A stretch of DNA of 64,000 nucleotides from Afipia carboxidovorans OM5 (lineage in GTDB: Bacteria > Pseudomonadota > Alphaproteobacteria > Rhizobiales > Xanthobacteraceae), in NCBI RefSeq assembly GCF_000218565.1, contig NC_015684.1, forward strand, positions 3,360,001 through 3,424,000. The letters are read 5' to 3'. The position numbers and the translations under genes were made by a program. How positions within the stretch are numbered: position 1 is the first letter of the stretch; every line of letters starts with the position of its first letter. The notes beneath the pieces were generated by a model. That model was not told the DNA's origin and made no database searches. It was given only the letters and a program-made list of their open reading frames with translations. This document shows, piece by piece, positions 58,351 to 64,000 of the stretch.

Positions 58351-59286
58351 ATGACTGGTGACACGCCGCCCGTAAGGGGTGGCGCGATCTCACGACAGAC
58401 GCTTGGAATGCTGCTGGGCTTCGTCGGCGTCACGATTTTCGGCGGCACATTGCCGGCGACCCGCATAGCCGTCGCAGGGCTCGACCCATTCTTTATTACC
58501 GTCGCGCGTGCAGCCGCATCGGGTCTGCTCTCGGCGGCGCTGCTGCTGATCCTGCGCCGCCGGATGCCGAACAGGCGGCAGTTGCACACAATGCTTGCCT
58601 GCATCGTGACGATTGTCTTCGGTTTTCCCGGATTGATGGCGCTGGCGATGCAGACGGTGCCCGCCGCGCATGGCGGCGTGGTGCTCGGCATCCTGCCACT
58701 CACCATGACCGCGGCGGCGAGCCTAATTCTCGGCGAGCGTCCCTCGTTGCACTTCTGGTTGCTGGCCGCACTCGGCACGATCGTCGTGGTGTTGTTCGCG
58801 CTGCGCGACAGTGGCGGCGAACTCGCAATCGGCGATGTCTATCTGTTTCTGGCGGCGATCTCGACGTCGATCGGCTATGTGTTCTCGGCCGATCTCAGCC
58901 GGCAAATGCCGGGCTGGGAGGTGATCTCATGGGTGCTCGCTCTCGCGCTGCCACTCACCTTGCCGCTAACAGTCTGGCTCTGGCCGCAAGATCCAACCGC
59001 GGTGCCGATGAGTGCCTGGCTCGGCCTCGGCTATGTGGCGGTCTTCAGCATGTTCATCGGCTTTTTCGCCTGGAACGCGGGACTTGCGATGGGCGACGTT
59101 TCCCGCGTCAGCCAGGTGCTGTTGCTGCAGACGTTCGTGACGCTCGGCATCGCCGCCTGGATCAACGGCGAACACGTGCCGCTCTCGACCGTGCTCGTCG
59201 CTGGGCTGGTGGTCGCCATCGTCGCTGCCGGGCGTAACGCGCGGATCGGCGTCAAGCCCCGGAAAGCAGATCGCGCGCCGTTATGA
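58351..59286 (+). CDS. DMT family (EamA) transporter
   Basis: A 311-residue protein from the ATG at 58351, chosen for GGGAG six bases upstream (an ATG at 58333 lacks this). It has ten membrane helices in two EamA repeats; the first repeat carries GVTIFGGTLPATRIAVAGLDPFFITVARAAASGLLSAALLL and the second FIGFFAWNAGLAMGDVSRVSQVLLLQTFVTLGIAAWINGE. This is the RhaT/YdcZ-like drug/metabolite exporter type; substrate unknown. It is divergent from the DUF1348-tetR pair across the operator. Its last six bases overlap the OsmC gene on the other strand. Confidence 0.9.
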   Translation: MTGDTPPVRGGAISRQTLGMLLGFVGVTIFGGTLPATRIAVAGLDPFFITVARAAASGLLSAALLLILRRRMPNRRQLHTMLACIVTIVFGFPGLMALAMQTVPAAHGGVVLGILPLTMTAAASLILGERPSLHFWLLAALGTIVVVLFALRDSGGELAIGDVYLFLAAISTSIGYVFSADLSRQMPGWEVISWVLALALPLTLPLTVWLWPQDPTAVPMSAWLGLGYVAVFSMFIGFFAWNAGLAMGDVSRVSQVLLLQTFVTLGIAAWINGEHVPLSTVLVAGLVVAIVAAGRNARIGVKPRKADRAPL

Positions 59287-59712
59287 TACGAGACTCGCAT
59301 CCAGCGTGATCGTGCAATTGAACAGCTTGGACACTGGGCAGCCCGACTTCGCTCTGGCGATCAGACCATCGAACGTCGCCTGATCGATGCCGGGAATGGC
59401 GCCTTTGAAGGTGAGATGCACCGAAGTGATGGTGAAACTGTCGCCTGCAATCTCCAGCGTCACGTCCGCGCTGGTGTCCATCCGCTCGGCCTTGAACCCT
59501 GCCTCGGTCAGAAGACGCGACAGGTTCATCGTAAAGCAGGCCGCATGCGCCGCGCCCAGCAGCTCCTCGGGGTTGCTGCCGGGCTTGCCTTCATAGCGGC
59601 TAGAGAGGCCGTAAGGATAATTGGTCAGCGCTCCGCTCTTGGTCGAGATCGTGCCCTGACCATCCTTGATGCCGCCGCTCCATGCGGCGGAGCCAGATGT
59701 CTTCACTCTCAT
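59281..59712 (-). CDS. osmC: OsmC family peroxiredoxin
   Basis: A 143-residue protein from the ATG at 59712 (GGAG seven bases upstream). GSNPEELLGAAHAACFTMNLSRLL carries the first redox Cys and AKSGCPVSKLFNCTITLD the second with a CP motif, as in OsmC that reduces organic hydroperoxides. The typical 'SGGIKDGQGTISTKSGALTNYPY' region fits the OsmC branch (not Ohr). Length normal. Between the reductase-like gene (about 50 bases downstream) and the transporter. Confidence 0.93.
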   Translation of the reverse strand: MRVKTSGSAAWSGGIKDGQGTISTKSGALTNYPYGLSSRYEGKPGSNPEELLGAAHAACFTMNLSRLLTEAGFKAERMDTSADVTLEIAGDSFTITSVHLTFKGAIPGIDQATFDGLIARAKSGCPVSKLFNCTITLDASLVS

Positions 59713-59763
59713 TCGCAAACTCCATCAATGCCGTTTTGGTTTTGAGAGCGTGTTGCGACCGCC

Positions 59764-60846
59764 TCAGGCGGCCGCTGACTTTATTTTCTGGCGATTGGCT
59801 TCCAACCGACGATCCACCAGCGCGACGATCTCATCCACCACCGGATGGCTCATGCCCTTCTGCTTCGCGAGCAACTGCACGAGCTTGTCGGCACGCTCGA
59901 CATTCGGGGCACCGTTGGTGAGCGCGCGCGCGACCGATGCCGGCCGGGCGAGGCTCTTCGCCGCATCGGCGTATTTGTCGAACGGCACGAGATCCTCACG
60001 CTTCGCACCGAGCGCGATGCAGACATCGACCACGAAATCGTATACCGCACGCGACTGACCGAGATCGGAGTGGACCGCCTCCTGCGCGGTGCGCATGCCG
60101 TCCGCCGTGACGCAGCGGTAATTGCCGGCGAGCAGCATCGGCCATTTCGCGAGCGGCACGAACAGAGACTCGTGGAAGCGCAGCTTCACCGGCACTTCGG
60201 TCTTGCCTTCAGGCGTATCCATACGAATCGCATCGATGCCCTGCTCGAGGTCGCGCAGGATGGCATTGCTCTTTTCGTTGTCGAAGCGCGCGACCTTGAA
60301 GTTGGTCGGCAGCGTGACGTGCAGGAAATTGACCTTCTCCTCCGGCGGACGGATCGCCTGCGGGTCGGGGCTGCACAGCGTCAACGTACCGGAATCGAAC
60401 GCACTCCAGACCGACGGATCGGTGTAGGCGGCCTTCACCGCGTTCGCATCAATGCCCGGCAGGCGCGCAATGTAGGGAAGCGGCGGCATATTCATGATCG
60501 ACATGCAGGGCACGCGCGACGTCGCAATGCGTTCCAGCAGTTCGCGGACGCCGGGCGAGCCATATTGCGGCTCCTGCATCGCAAGGCCGATCAGATCATA
60601 ATCCGCCGGGTTCACGTCCGCCGCACCCATCGCGGACACCTTGCCCGGCAAGTCGCGTGAATCGATCAACACCGGCTGCGCGCGGCCGCGGATCGGCATC
60701 CGTACCCGAAATCCTTCGCTGTTGATGAGATCAGCCTCCGCCGGAAGGCAGACCAGCGTGACGGAGTGACCGCCGAACAGAAGCTTGGAGGCAAGGAGCG
60801 ACCCATAGGACGCGCCGAGAATCAGAATCTTGTAATGTGACATCAT
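59764..60846 (-). CDS. Ketopantoate reductase-like (PanE/ApbA N-terminal domain) protein
   Basis: A 360-residue protein from the ATG at 60846 (GGGAAGAG upstream). The N-terminal Rossmann motif YKILILGASYGSLLASKLLFGGHSVTLV differs from classical GAGAIG in the Gly-Ala-Ser-Tyr-Gly loop, and SEGFRVRMP and DLIGLAMQEPQYGSPGVRELLERI follow as in ketopantoate reductases. The C-terminal half is helical, with LIVLAKWP-type sequence (VPLAKWPMLLAGNYRC), and is longer than in PanE (about 300 residues). It could act on another 2-keto acid. It precedes osmC and follows the MHS-type transporter on the same strand, 213 bases apart. Confidence 0.82.
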   Translation of the reverse strand: MMSHYKILILGASYGSLLASKLLFGGHSVTLVCLPAEADLINSEGFRVRMPIRGRAQPVLIDSRDLPGKVSAMGAADVNPADYDLIGLAMQEPQYGSPGVRELLERIATSRVPCMSIMNMPPLPYIARLPGIDANAVKAAYTDPSVWSAFDSGTLTLCSPDPQAIRPPEEKVNFLHVTLPTNFKVARFDNEKSNAILRDLEQGIDAIRMDTPEGKTEVPVKLRFHESLFVPLAKWPMLLAGNYRCVTADGMRTAQEAVHSDLGQSRAVYDFVVDVCIALGAKREDLVPFDKYADAAKSLARPASVARALTNGAPNVERADKLVQLLAKQKGMSHPVVDEIVALVDRRLEANRQKIKSAAA

Positions 60847-61021
60847 TTTTTCTCTTCCCACGGATCGGCCGCGCCGGACCTGCCGGTCAGACTGTCTCCG
60901 TGTTTCCCAAGGTTTGTTTTTTTTGGTTCGGGCTTTTGCCCGGCGTGCAGGCCTCTTGATCGGGCCTGCGAGCGCCATGTTCTTGTCGTTCGATAGTGCG
61001 GAAAGTTCAGATCGTGAGAGG

Positions 61022-61051
61022 GGAGCCGGCCTCGATGACGAGGCCGGCTCC
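61022..61051 (-). terminator. Perfect hairpin after the MHS transporter gene
   Basis: GGAGCCGGCCTC and GAGGCCGGCTCC pair perfectly around GATGAC just after the transporter stop. The T-tract after it is poor (CCCTCTC on the minus strand), so it may act as a mild or factor-assisted terminator. Confidence 0.5.
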
Positions 61052-61059
61052 TTGGTTCG

Positions 61060-62364
61060 TTACAAGTCCTTGAAGGCCGTTTCTCGCGAGACCAGCGTCG
61101 CAACCAGCGTGATGGCGCCGAGTCCGATGAGGTACCAGGAGATCGGCGTCGTGGTGCCGTAGTAAGCGAGCAGACCCGTGGCGATCATCGGAGCAAAGCC
61201 GCCGCTGATGGCCGCCGACACCTGCACGCCGAGCGAAGCACCGCTGTAGCGCACCTTGGTGCCGAACAGTTCGGGAATGAACGCCGCCTGCGGGCTGAAC
61301 ATCAGACCGTGGGTGATGCTCATAATGATGGCGATCGAGATCGCAATCGTCGTCGGGTCCTTGGTCTCAACCAGCGTGAACAGCGGGAAGGCCGCGAACA
61401 TCGAAAGGACCGTGCCTGCGATGTAGAGTGGCTTGCGGCCCACATAGTCCGACAGCAGGCCGAACAGCGGCAGCGTCACGAGCTCCAGGATCGCCGCGTA
61501 AAGCACGGCGTCGAGGATGACCGCTTTCGGCAGGTGGAGCTGGGATGTCGCGTAATAGACCAGGAAGCCGATCAGCACGTACACCCACGCGACTTCCGAG
61601 AGCTTCAGGCCGACGGCCACGATGAAGTTCTTGAAGTCCTTGGTGAGGACGTCGAGAAGCGGCGCCTTGGCCACCTCGCCCTGCTCCTGAACCTTCGCGA
61701 ACTTCGGCGTCTCGACGAGCCGCATGCGCACGAACAGACCGACGGCGACGAGAATCGCGCTCAGCCAGAACGGAAGACGCCAGCCCCAGCTCATGAACTG
61801 ATCATCGGGGAGCTTGGAGACGAGAAGGAAGATCAACGTCGCGCAAACCATGCCGAGCGGGAAGCCGACCTGCACGAGACTGCCGAGGAAGCCGCGCCGG
61901 TTACGATCACCGCTTTCGATCACCATCAGCGTTGCGCCGCCCCACTCGCCGCCGATGCCGATGCCCTGAGCCATACGCAGGATCAGGAGCAGGATCGGAG
62001 CAAGAATACCGACCTGATCGTAGGTCGGCAGACAGCCGATCAGGAACGTGCCCGCACCCATGATGATCATGGTGAGCGTCAGCATCGCCTTACGACCGAG
62101 CTTGTCGCCAAAGTGACCGAAGATCGCGCCGCCGAGCGGACGCGCCACGAAGCCGACCGCGTAGGAGCCGAATGCCGCAAGCGTGCCGACCAATGGATCG
62201 AACTGCGGAAAGAACAGCTTGTTGAACACCAGCGCAGCCGCGGTGCCGTAAATAAGGAAGTCATACCATTCGACCGTCGTGCCGAGCACGCTCGCCGCAA
62301 CGATATGCTTGATGCTGGACCCCTCCTTGGGGACAGCGGGGTTGGTGACCTCTGCCGTCGACAT
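61060..62364 (-). CDS. MHS family MFS transporter (metabolite:proton symporter)
   Basis: A 434-residue protein with twelve helices. IVAASVLGTTVEWYDFLIYGTAAALVFNKLFFPQFDPLVGTLAAFGSYAVGFVARPLGGAIFGHFGDKLGRK is the MHS signature (WYDF, RPLGG.IFG..GD..GRK), and RMAQGIGIGGEWGGATLMVIE the second block. Relatives carry shikimate (ShiA), citrate, alpha-ketoglutarate or proline/betaine. AGGGAG lies ahead of the ATG. It is divergent from the DJ-1/PfpI gene, with which it shares a 142-base control region, so a common substrate is plausible. Confidence 0.93.
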   Translation of the reverse strand: MSTAEVTNPAVPKEGSSIKHIVAASVLGTTVEWYDFLIYGTAAALVFNKLFFPQFDPLVGTLAAFGSYAVGFVARPLGGAIFGHFGDKLGRKAMLTLTMIIMGAGTFLIGCLPTYDQVGILAPILLLILRMAQGIGIGGEWGGATLMVIESGDRNRRGFLGSLVQVGFPLGMVCATLIFLLVSKLPDDQFMSWGWRLPFWLSAILVAVGLFVRMRLVETPKFAKVQEQGEVAKAPLLDVLTKDFKNFIVAVGLKLSEVAWVYVLIGFLVYYATSQLHLPKAVILDAVLYAAILELVTLPLFGLLSDYVGRKPLYIAGTVLSMFAAFPLFTLVETKDPTTIAISIAIIMSITHGLMFSPQAAFIPELFGTKVRYSGASLGVQVSAAISGGFAPMIATGLLAYYGTTTPISWYLIGLGAITLVATLVSRETAFKDL

Positions 62365-62439
62365 TTGTTTCTCCCTAGTTGACCTTTGCGGATTATGTTT
62401 CCCGGTTGAGAACCGTCAGCATCGTTGTCGATTTGATTA

Positions 62440-62481
62440 TTGTCAACTAAGTTTCCATTTGCGATACTTATCTAAACAAAG
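62440..62481 (+). promoter_or_regulatory. Promoter and conserved motif ahead of the DJ-1/PfpI gene
   Basis: TTGTCA (62440) and GATACT (62463) are exactly 17 bases apart, a plausible sigma-70 pair. Over the second half lies GTTTCC-N6-GATACTTA, continuing to ACAAAG (62451-62481), which recurs at 63179-63208 before the cupin gene. Confidence 0.5.
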
Positions 62482-62506
62482 TTTCTTTCGGGAGGAGAAG
62501 TCTGGC

Positions 62507-63154
62507 ATGCCAAACACCAAGTTCATCATCCACGCTTACGACGATGTCGAACCGATTGATGTCGGTGCAACTTTCGGCGTTTTGTCGATGGCCAAACGTG
62601 TCGATCCGGGTATCGAGATGGCCCTCGTCGCCAACAAGGCGGGCCCTGTGCGGCTCTCGAATGGACTCGAAATCATCGCGCCCTACAGTGTGACGAATTG
62701 CCCTGCAGGCGATGTATTGATGATCCTGGGGGGCGCCGCCTGGCCCCAGGTCAGCAAGGATGAAGAGACGCTCGAGTTCATCCGCTCGTTCGCCCGCAAC
62801 GGCATTGTAGCGTCAGTTTGCACTGGGGCGCTTATACTTGCGGGCGCCGGCCTGCTCGAAGGCAAGAGTGCGACGACGCGTCGCTTCGCGCCCGCCGGTA
62901 TCGAGACGCCACTCGCGCAGATGCAAAAACTTTATCCCGGCGTGAAAGGAACCGAAGCACGGTTCGTGGATTCCGGGACTGTCGTCACCGGCGGCGGCGT
63001 CACGCTCGCGGTCGATACGACACTTCATCTGATCGGACGGCTTCGCGGCGCAGACGTCGCGAAGGAGACGGCACGCATCATCGAATACCGCTGGAGCGGC
63101 AATGACGGGGCGTTCTCAGACGCCGCCAATACGCCAAAAACAGCGGCCGCATAA
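62507..63154 (+). CDS. DJ-1/PfpI family protein (isonitrile hydratase-like)
   Basis: A 215-residue protein from the ATG at 62507 (GGAGGAG nine bases upstream). HAYDDVEPIDVGATFGVLSMA is the family opening, DVLMILGGAAWPQ the central strand with GG loop, and VASVCTGALILAGAGLLEGKSATTRRF the nucleophile elbow with the reactive Cys, very like isonitrile hydratase InhA of Pseudomonas and other AraC-linked DJ-1 proteins. No helix-turn-helix is attached. It may hydrate an isonitrile or break down a glyoxal; the precise substrate is unknown. The cupin gene follows 67 bases later with its own promoter-like motif. Confidence 0.88.
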   Translation: MPNTKFIIHAYDDVEPIDVGATFGVLSMAKRVDPGIEMALVANKAGPVRLSNGLEIIAPYSVTNCPAGDVLMILGGAAWPQVSKDEETLEFIRSFARNGIVASVCTGALILAGAGLLEGKSATTRRFAPAGIETPLAQMQKLYPGVKGTEARFVDSGTVVTGGGVTLAVDTTLHLIGRLRGADVAKETARIIEYRWSGNDGAFSDAANTPKTAAA

Positions 63155-63178
63155 CCGAGTTGACACGCTCGGCTGTTT

Positions 63179-63208
63179 GTATCCTAATAGGATACTTAAT
63201 CAACAAAG
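63179..63208 (+). promoter_or_regulatory. Palindrome plus shared motif ahead of the cupin gene
   Basis: GTATCCTAATAGGATAC is a perfect inverted repeat with a 5-base centre; it continues TTAATCAACAAAG. It shares GT-TCC-N6-GATACTTA and ACAAAG with the DJ-1 promoter region (62451-62481). A TTGACA lies at 63160-63165, so a promoter may sit under the palindrome. Confidence 0.6.
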
Positions 63209-63221
63209 GAGGATATCCCCA

Positions 63222-63629
63222 ATGGACCCGCGTTTCGTCACCAAAGAACCTACCCCTGGTGGCTCGGTTTACGTGAAGGTCACCGACATGGACTGGAAGC
63301 CCTCCCAGTTCGAAGGCGTCCAGATCAAGGTGCTGTATGAAAACCCGGAATCAGGCGAGCTGACCTGCCTTCTGAAGTGGGAGCCGGGCACCACGCTGCC
63401 GTTCCACCAGCATCCGGAGCTCGAGCAGAGCTACGTGCTCGAAGGATCGTTCTACGATCATGATGGCATTTGCCGCGCCGGCAACTTCGTCTGGCGCCAC
63501 CCCGGCTCCTATCACGAGACCAAGAGCGACGAAGGCTGCATCCTTCTCGCGGTCTATCGCAAGCCCAACAAGTTCGGCGACACCGCAGGGTTCGGCGTCG
63601 AAGTGGAAGGGGAGTCTCACGCCAACTAA
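63222..63629 (+). CDS. Cupin domain-containing protein (ChrR-like)
   Basis: A 135-residue single-domain cupin with an ideal AAAGGAGG ribosome site. YVKVTDMDWKPSQFEGVQIKVLYENPESGELTCLLKWEPGTTLPFHQHPELEQSYVLEGSFYDHDG carries the metal motif HxH...E (PFHQHPELEQSYVLEG), and GNFVWRHPGSYHET the second His. The likely metal (Fe, Mn, Zn or Ni) is bound by these residues. It resembles the ChrR C-terminal cupin and 2,4'-dihydroxyacetophenone dioxygenase-like proteins. It is the last gene before a strong terminator, downstream of the DJ-1 gene. Confidence 0.9.
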   Translation: MDPRFVTKEPTPGGSVYVKVTDMDWKPSQFEGVQIKVLYENPESGELTCLLKWEPGTTLPFHQHPELEQSYVLEGSFYDHDGICRAGNFVWRHPGSYHETKSDEGCILLAVYRKPNKFGDTAGFGVEVEGESHAN

Positions 63630-63663
63630 TCTAGAATTGTTTCCGTTCCCCTACCTTCATCTC

Positions 63664-63691
63664 GGGGCGCTGCTTGCAGCGCCCCCTTTTT
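63664..63691 (+). terminator. Intrinsic terminator after the cupin gene
   Basis: GGGGCGCTG-CTTG-CAGCGCCCC, a perfect nine-base-pair stem, then C and five T. It closes the DJ-1/cupin unit. Confidence 0.9.
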
Positions 63692-63786
63692 ATGAACGCG
63701 GCCATGCCCATGACGGCCGCACGCATAACGCCACCGCGCACCGCTCCGGCGCGCGATCCGTAACGCGGAAGAATCAGGAAAACGCC

Positions 63787-63999
63787 TTAGCTACGGTGGT
63801 TTTTCGGCTCGTAGAGCACGACCAGGGCTTTGGCCTCGCCGTACTTGCCGCGCCCGCGGTGCCGCTGGCGAGGGTCGAAATAGATGCAGTCGCCGGGCAT
63901 CAGCTCGTAGGTCTCGTTGCCGACCTCGAACTCCACAACGCCGCTCAGAACGAAAATCATTTCCTCGCCGCCGTGCTCGAAGAAAACTTCCTTGAGGAT
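63787..63999 (-). CDS. Cupin-domain protein, 3' part of a probable XRE-cupin regulator
   Basis: An open frame enters the window from the right and stops with TAA at 63787-63789, giving 70 visible residues: LKEVFFEHGGEEMIFVLSG, VVEFEVGNETYELMPGDCIYF, and RQRHRGRGKYGEAKALVVLYEP. This is the end of a cupin: HGGEEMIFVLSG and PGDCIYFDPRQRHRG are typical of the C-terminal ligand domain of XRE family regulators (HTH plus cupin). The N-terminal part is outside the window, so whether a helix-turn-helix exists cannot be seen. Confidence 0.75.
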   Translation of the reverse strand: MLKEVFFEHGGEEMIFVLSGVVEFEVGNETYELMPGDCIYFDPRQRHRGRGKYGEAKALVVLYEPKNHRS

Positions 64000-64000
64000 C

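Overview
The window reads as ordinary chromosome from a GC-rich alphaproteobacterium of the Bradyrhizobium/Afipia/Rhodopseudomonas/Nitrobacter group (Nitrobacteraceae). The evidence is gene content and order (metXW behind a SAM-II riboswitch, ftsE-ftsX-ydcF-plsC, argH-lptM-lysA, murA-DUF2948-hisD-UPF0262-maf-yacG-tRNA-Phe, TlpA, DUF1236, a CpdR-like regulator), a possible EcfG-type stress promoter and dispersed palindromic repeats. The genus is inferred, not proven. No insertion sequence, prophage, CRISPR array or plasmid feature was seen. About 68 protein genes and two tRNA genes are supported; both window ends cut a gene.

Layout. 1-8 kb: a MOSC-domain fragment, a His-rich secreted CHAP-type hydrolase, the SAM-controlled metXW unit, and a chorismate mutase/hisC/tyrA cluster for aromatic amino acids. 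8-13.3 kb: ChaC-like cyclotransferase, the ftsEX-ydcF-plsC envelope and division operon, and a zinc-ribbon protein with a CpdR-like receiver. 13.3-19.7 kb: DUF4175 membrane protein, lysA, LptM-like lipoprotein, argH, and divergent tlpA. 19.8-29.6 kb: small proteins, 3-hydroxybutyryl-CoA dehydrogenase with etfBA, cobalamin adenosyltransferase, YihY, a hybrid histidine kinase, gluQRS, a DNA glycosylase and an HNH nuclease.

29.6-36.6 kb: a stand-alone FabH-like synthase, a CzcBA-type heavy-metal RND pump led by a His-rich small protein but lacking an outer-membrane factor, and a DUF1236 protein behind the candidate stress promoter. 36.7-43.2 kb is the most unusual stretch: FadL-type channel, SAM methyltransferase, alpha/beta hydrolase, FeeM-like N-acyl amino acid (autoinducer-fold) synthase and a membrane GGDEF-EAL protein, with a perfect AT-rich palindrome ahead of the synthase. 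Together they could form a lipid signal circuit (make, modify, import, destroy, respond); this is inference. 43.3-50.1 kb: tRNA-Phe, the conserved maf-to-murA block, and tRNA-Thr.

50.1-64 kb is accessory: a TonB-dependent siderophore receptor operon with PepSY, DUF3325, DUF3649 and DUF4198 partners; a CynX-like MFS gene; a TetR regulator with a DUF1348 protein and a divergent DMT exporter around a near-perfect palindromic operator; OsmC; a ketopantoate-reductase-like protein; and an MHS-type transporter divergent from a DJ-1/PfpI protein and a cupin. The last two genes share an unexplained promoter motif, and the window ends in the 3' part of a regulator-like cupin gene.
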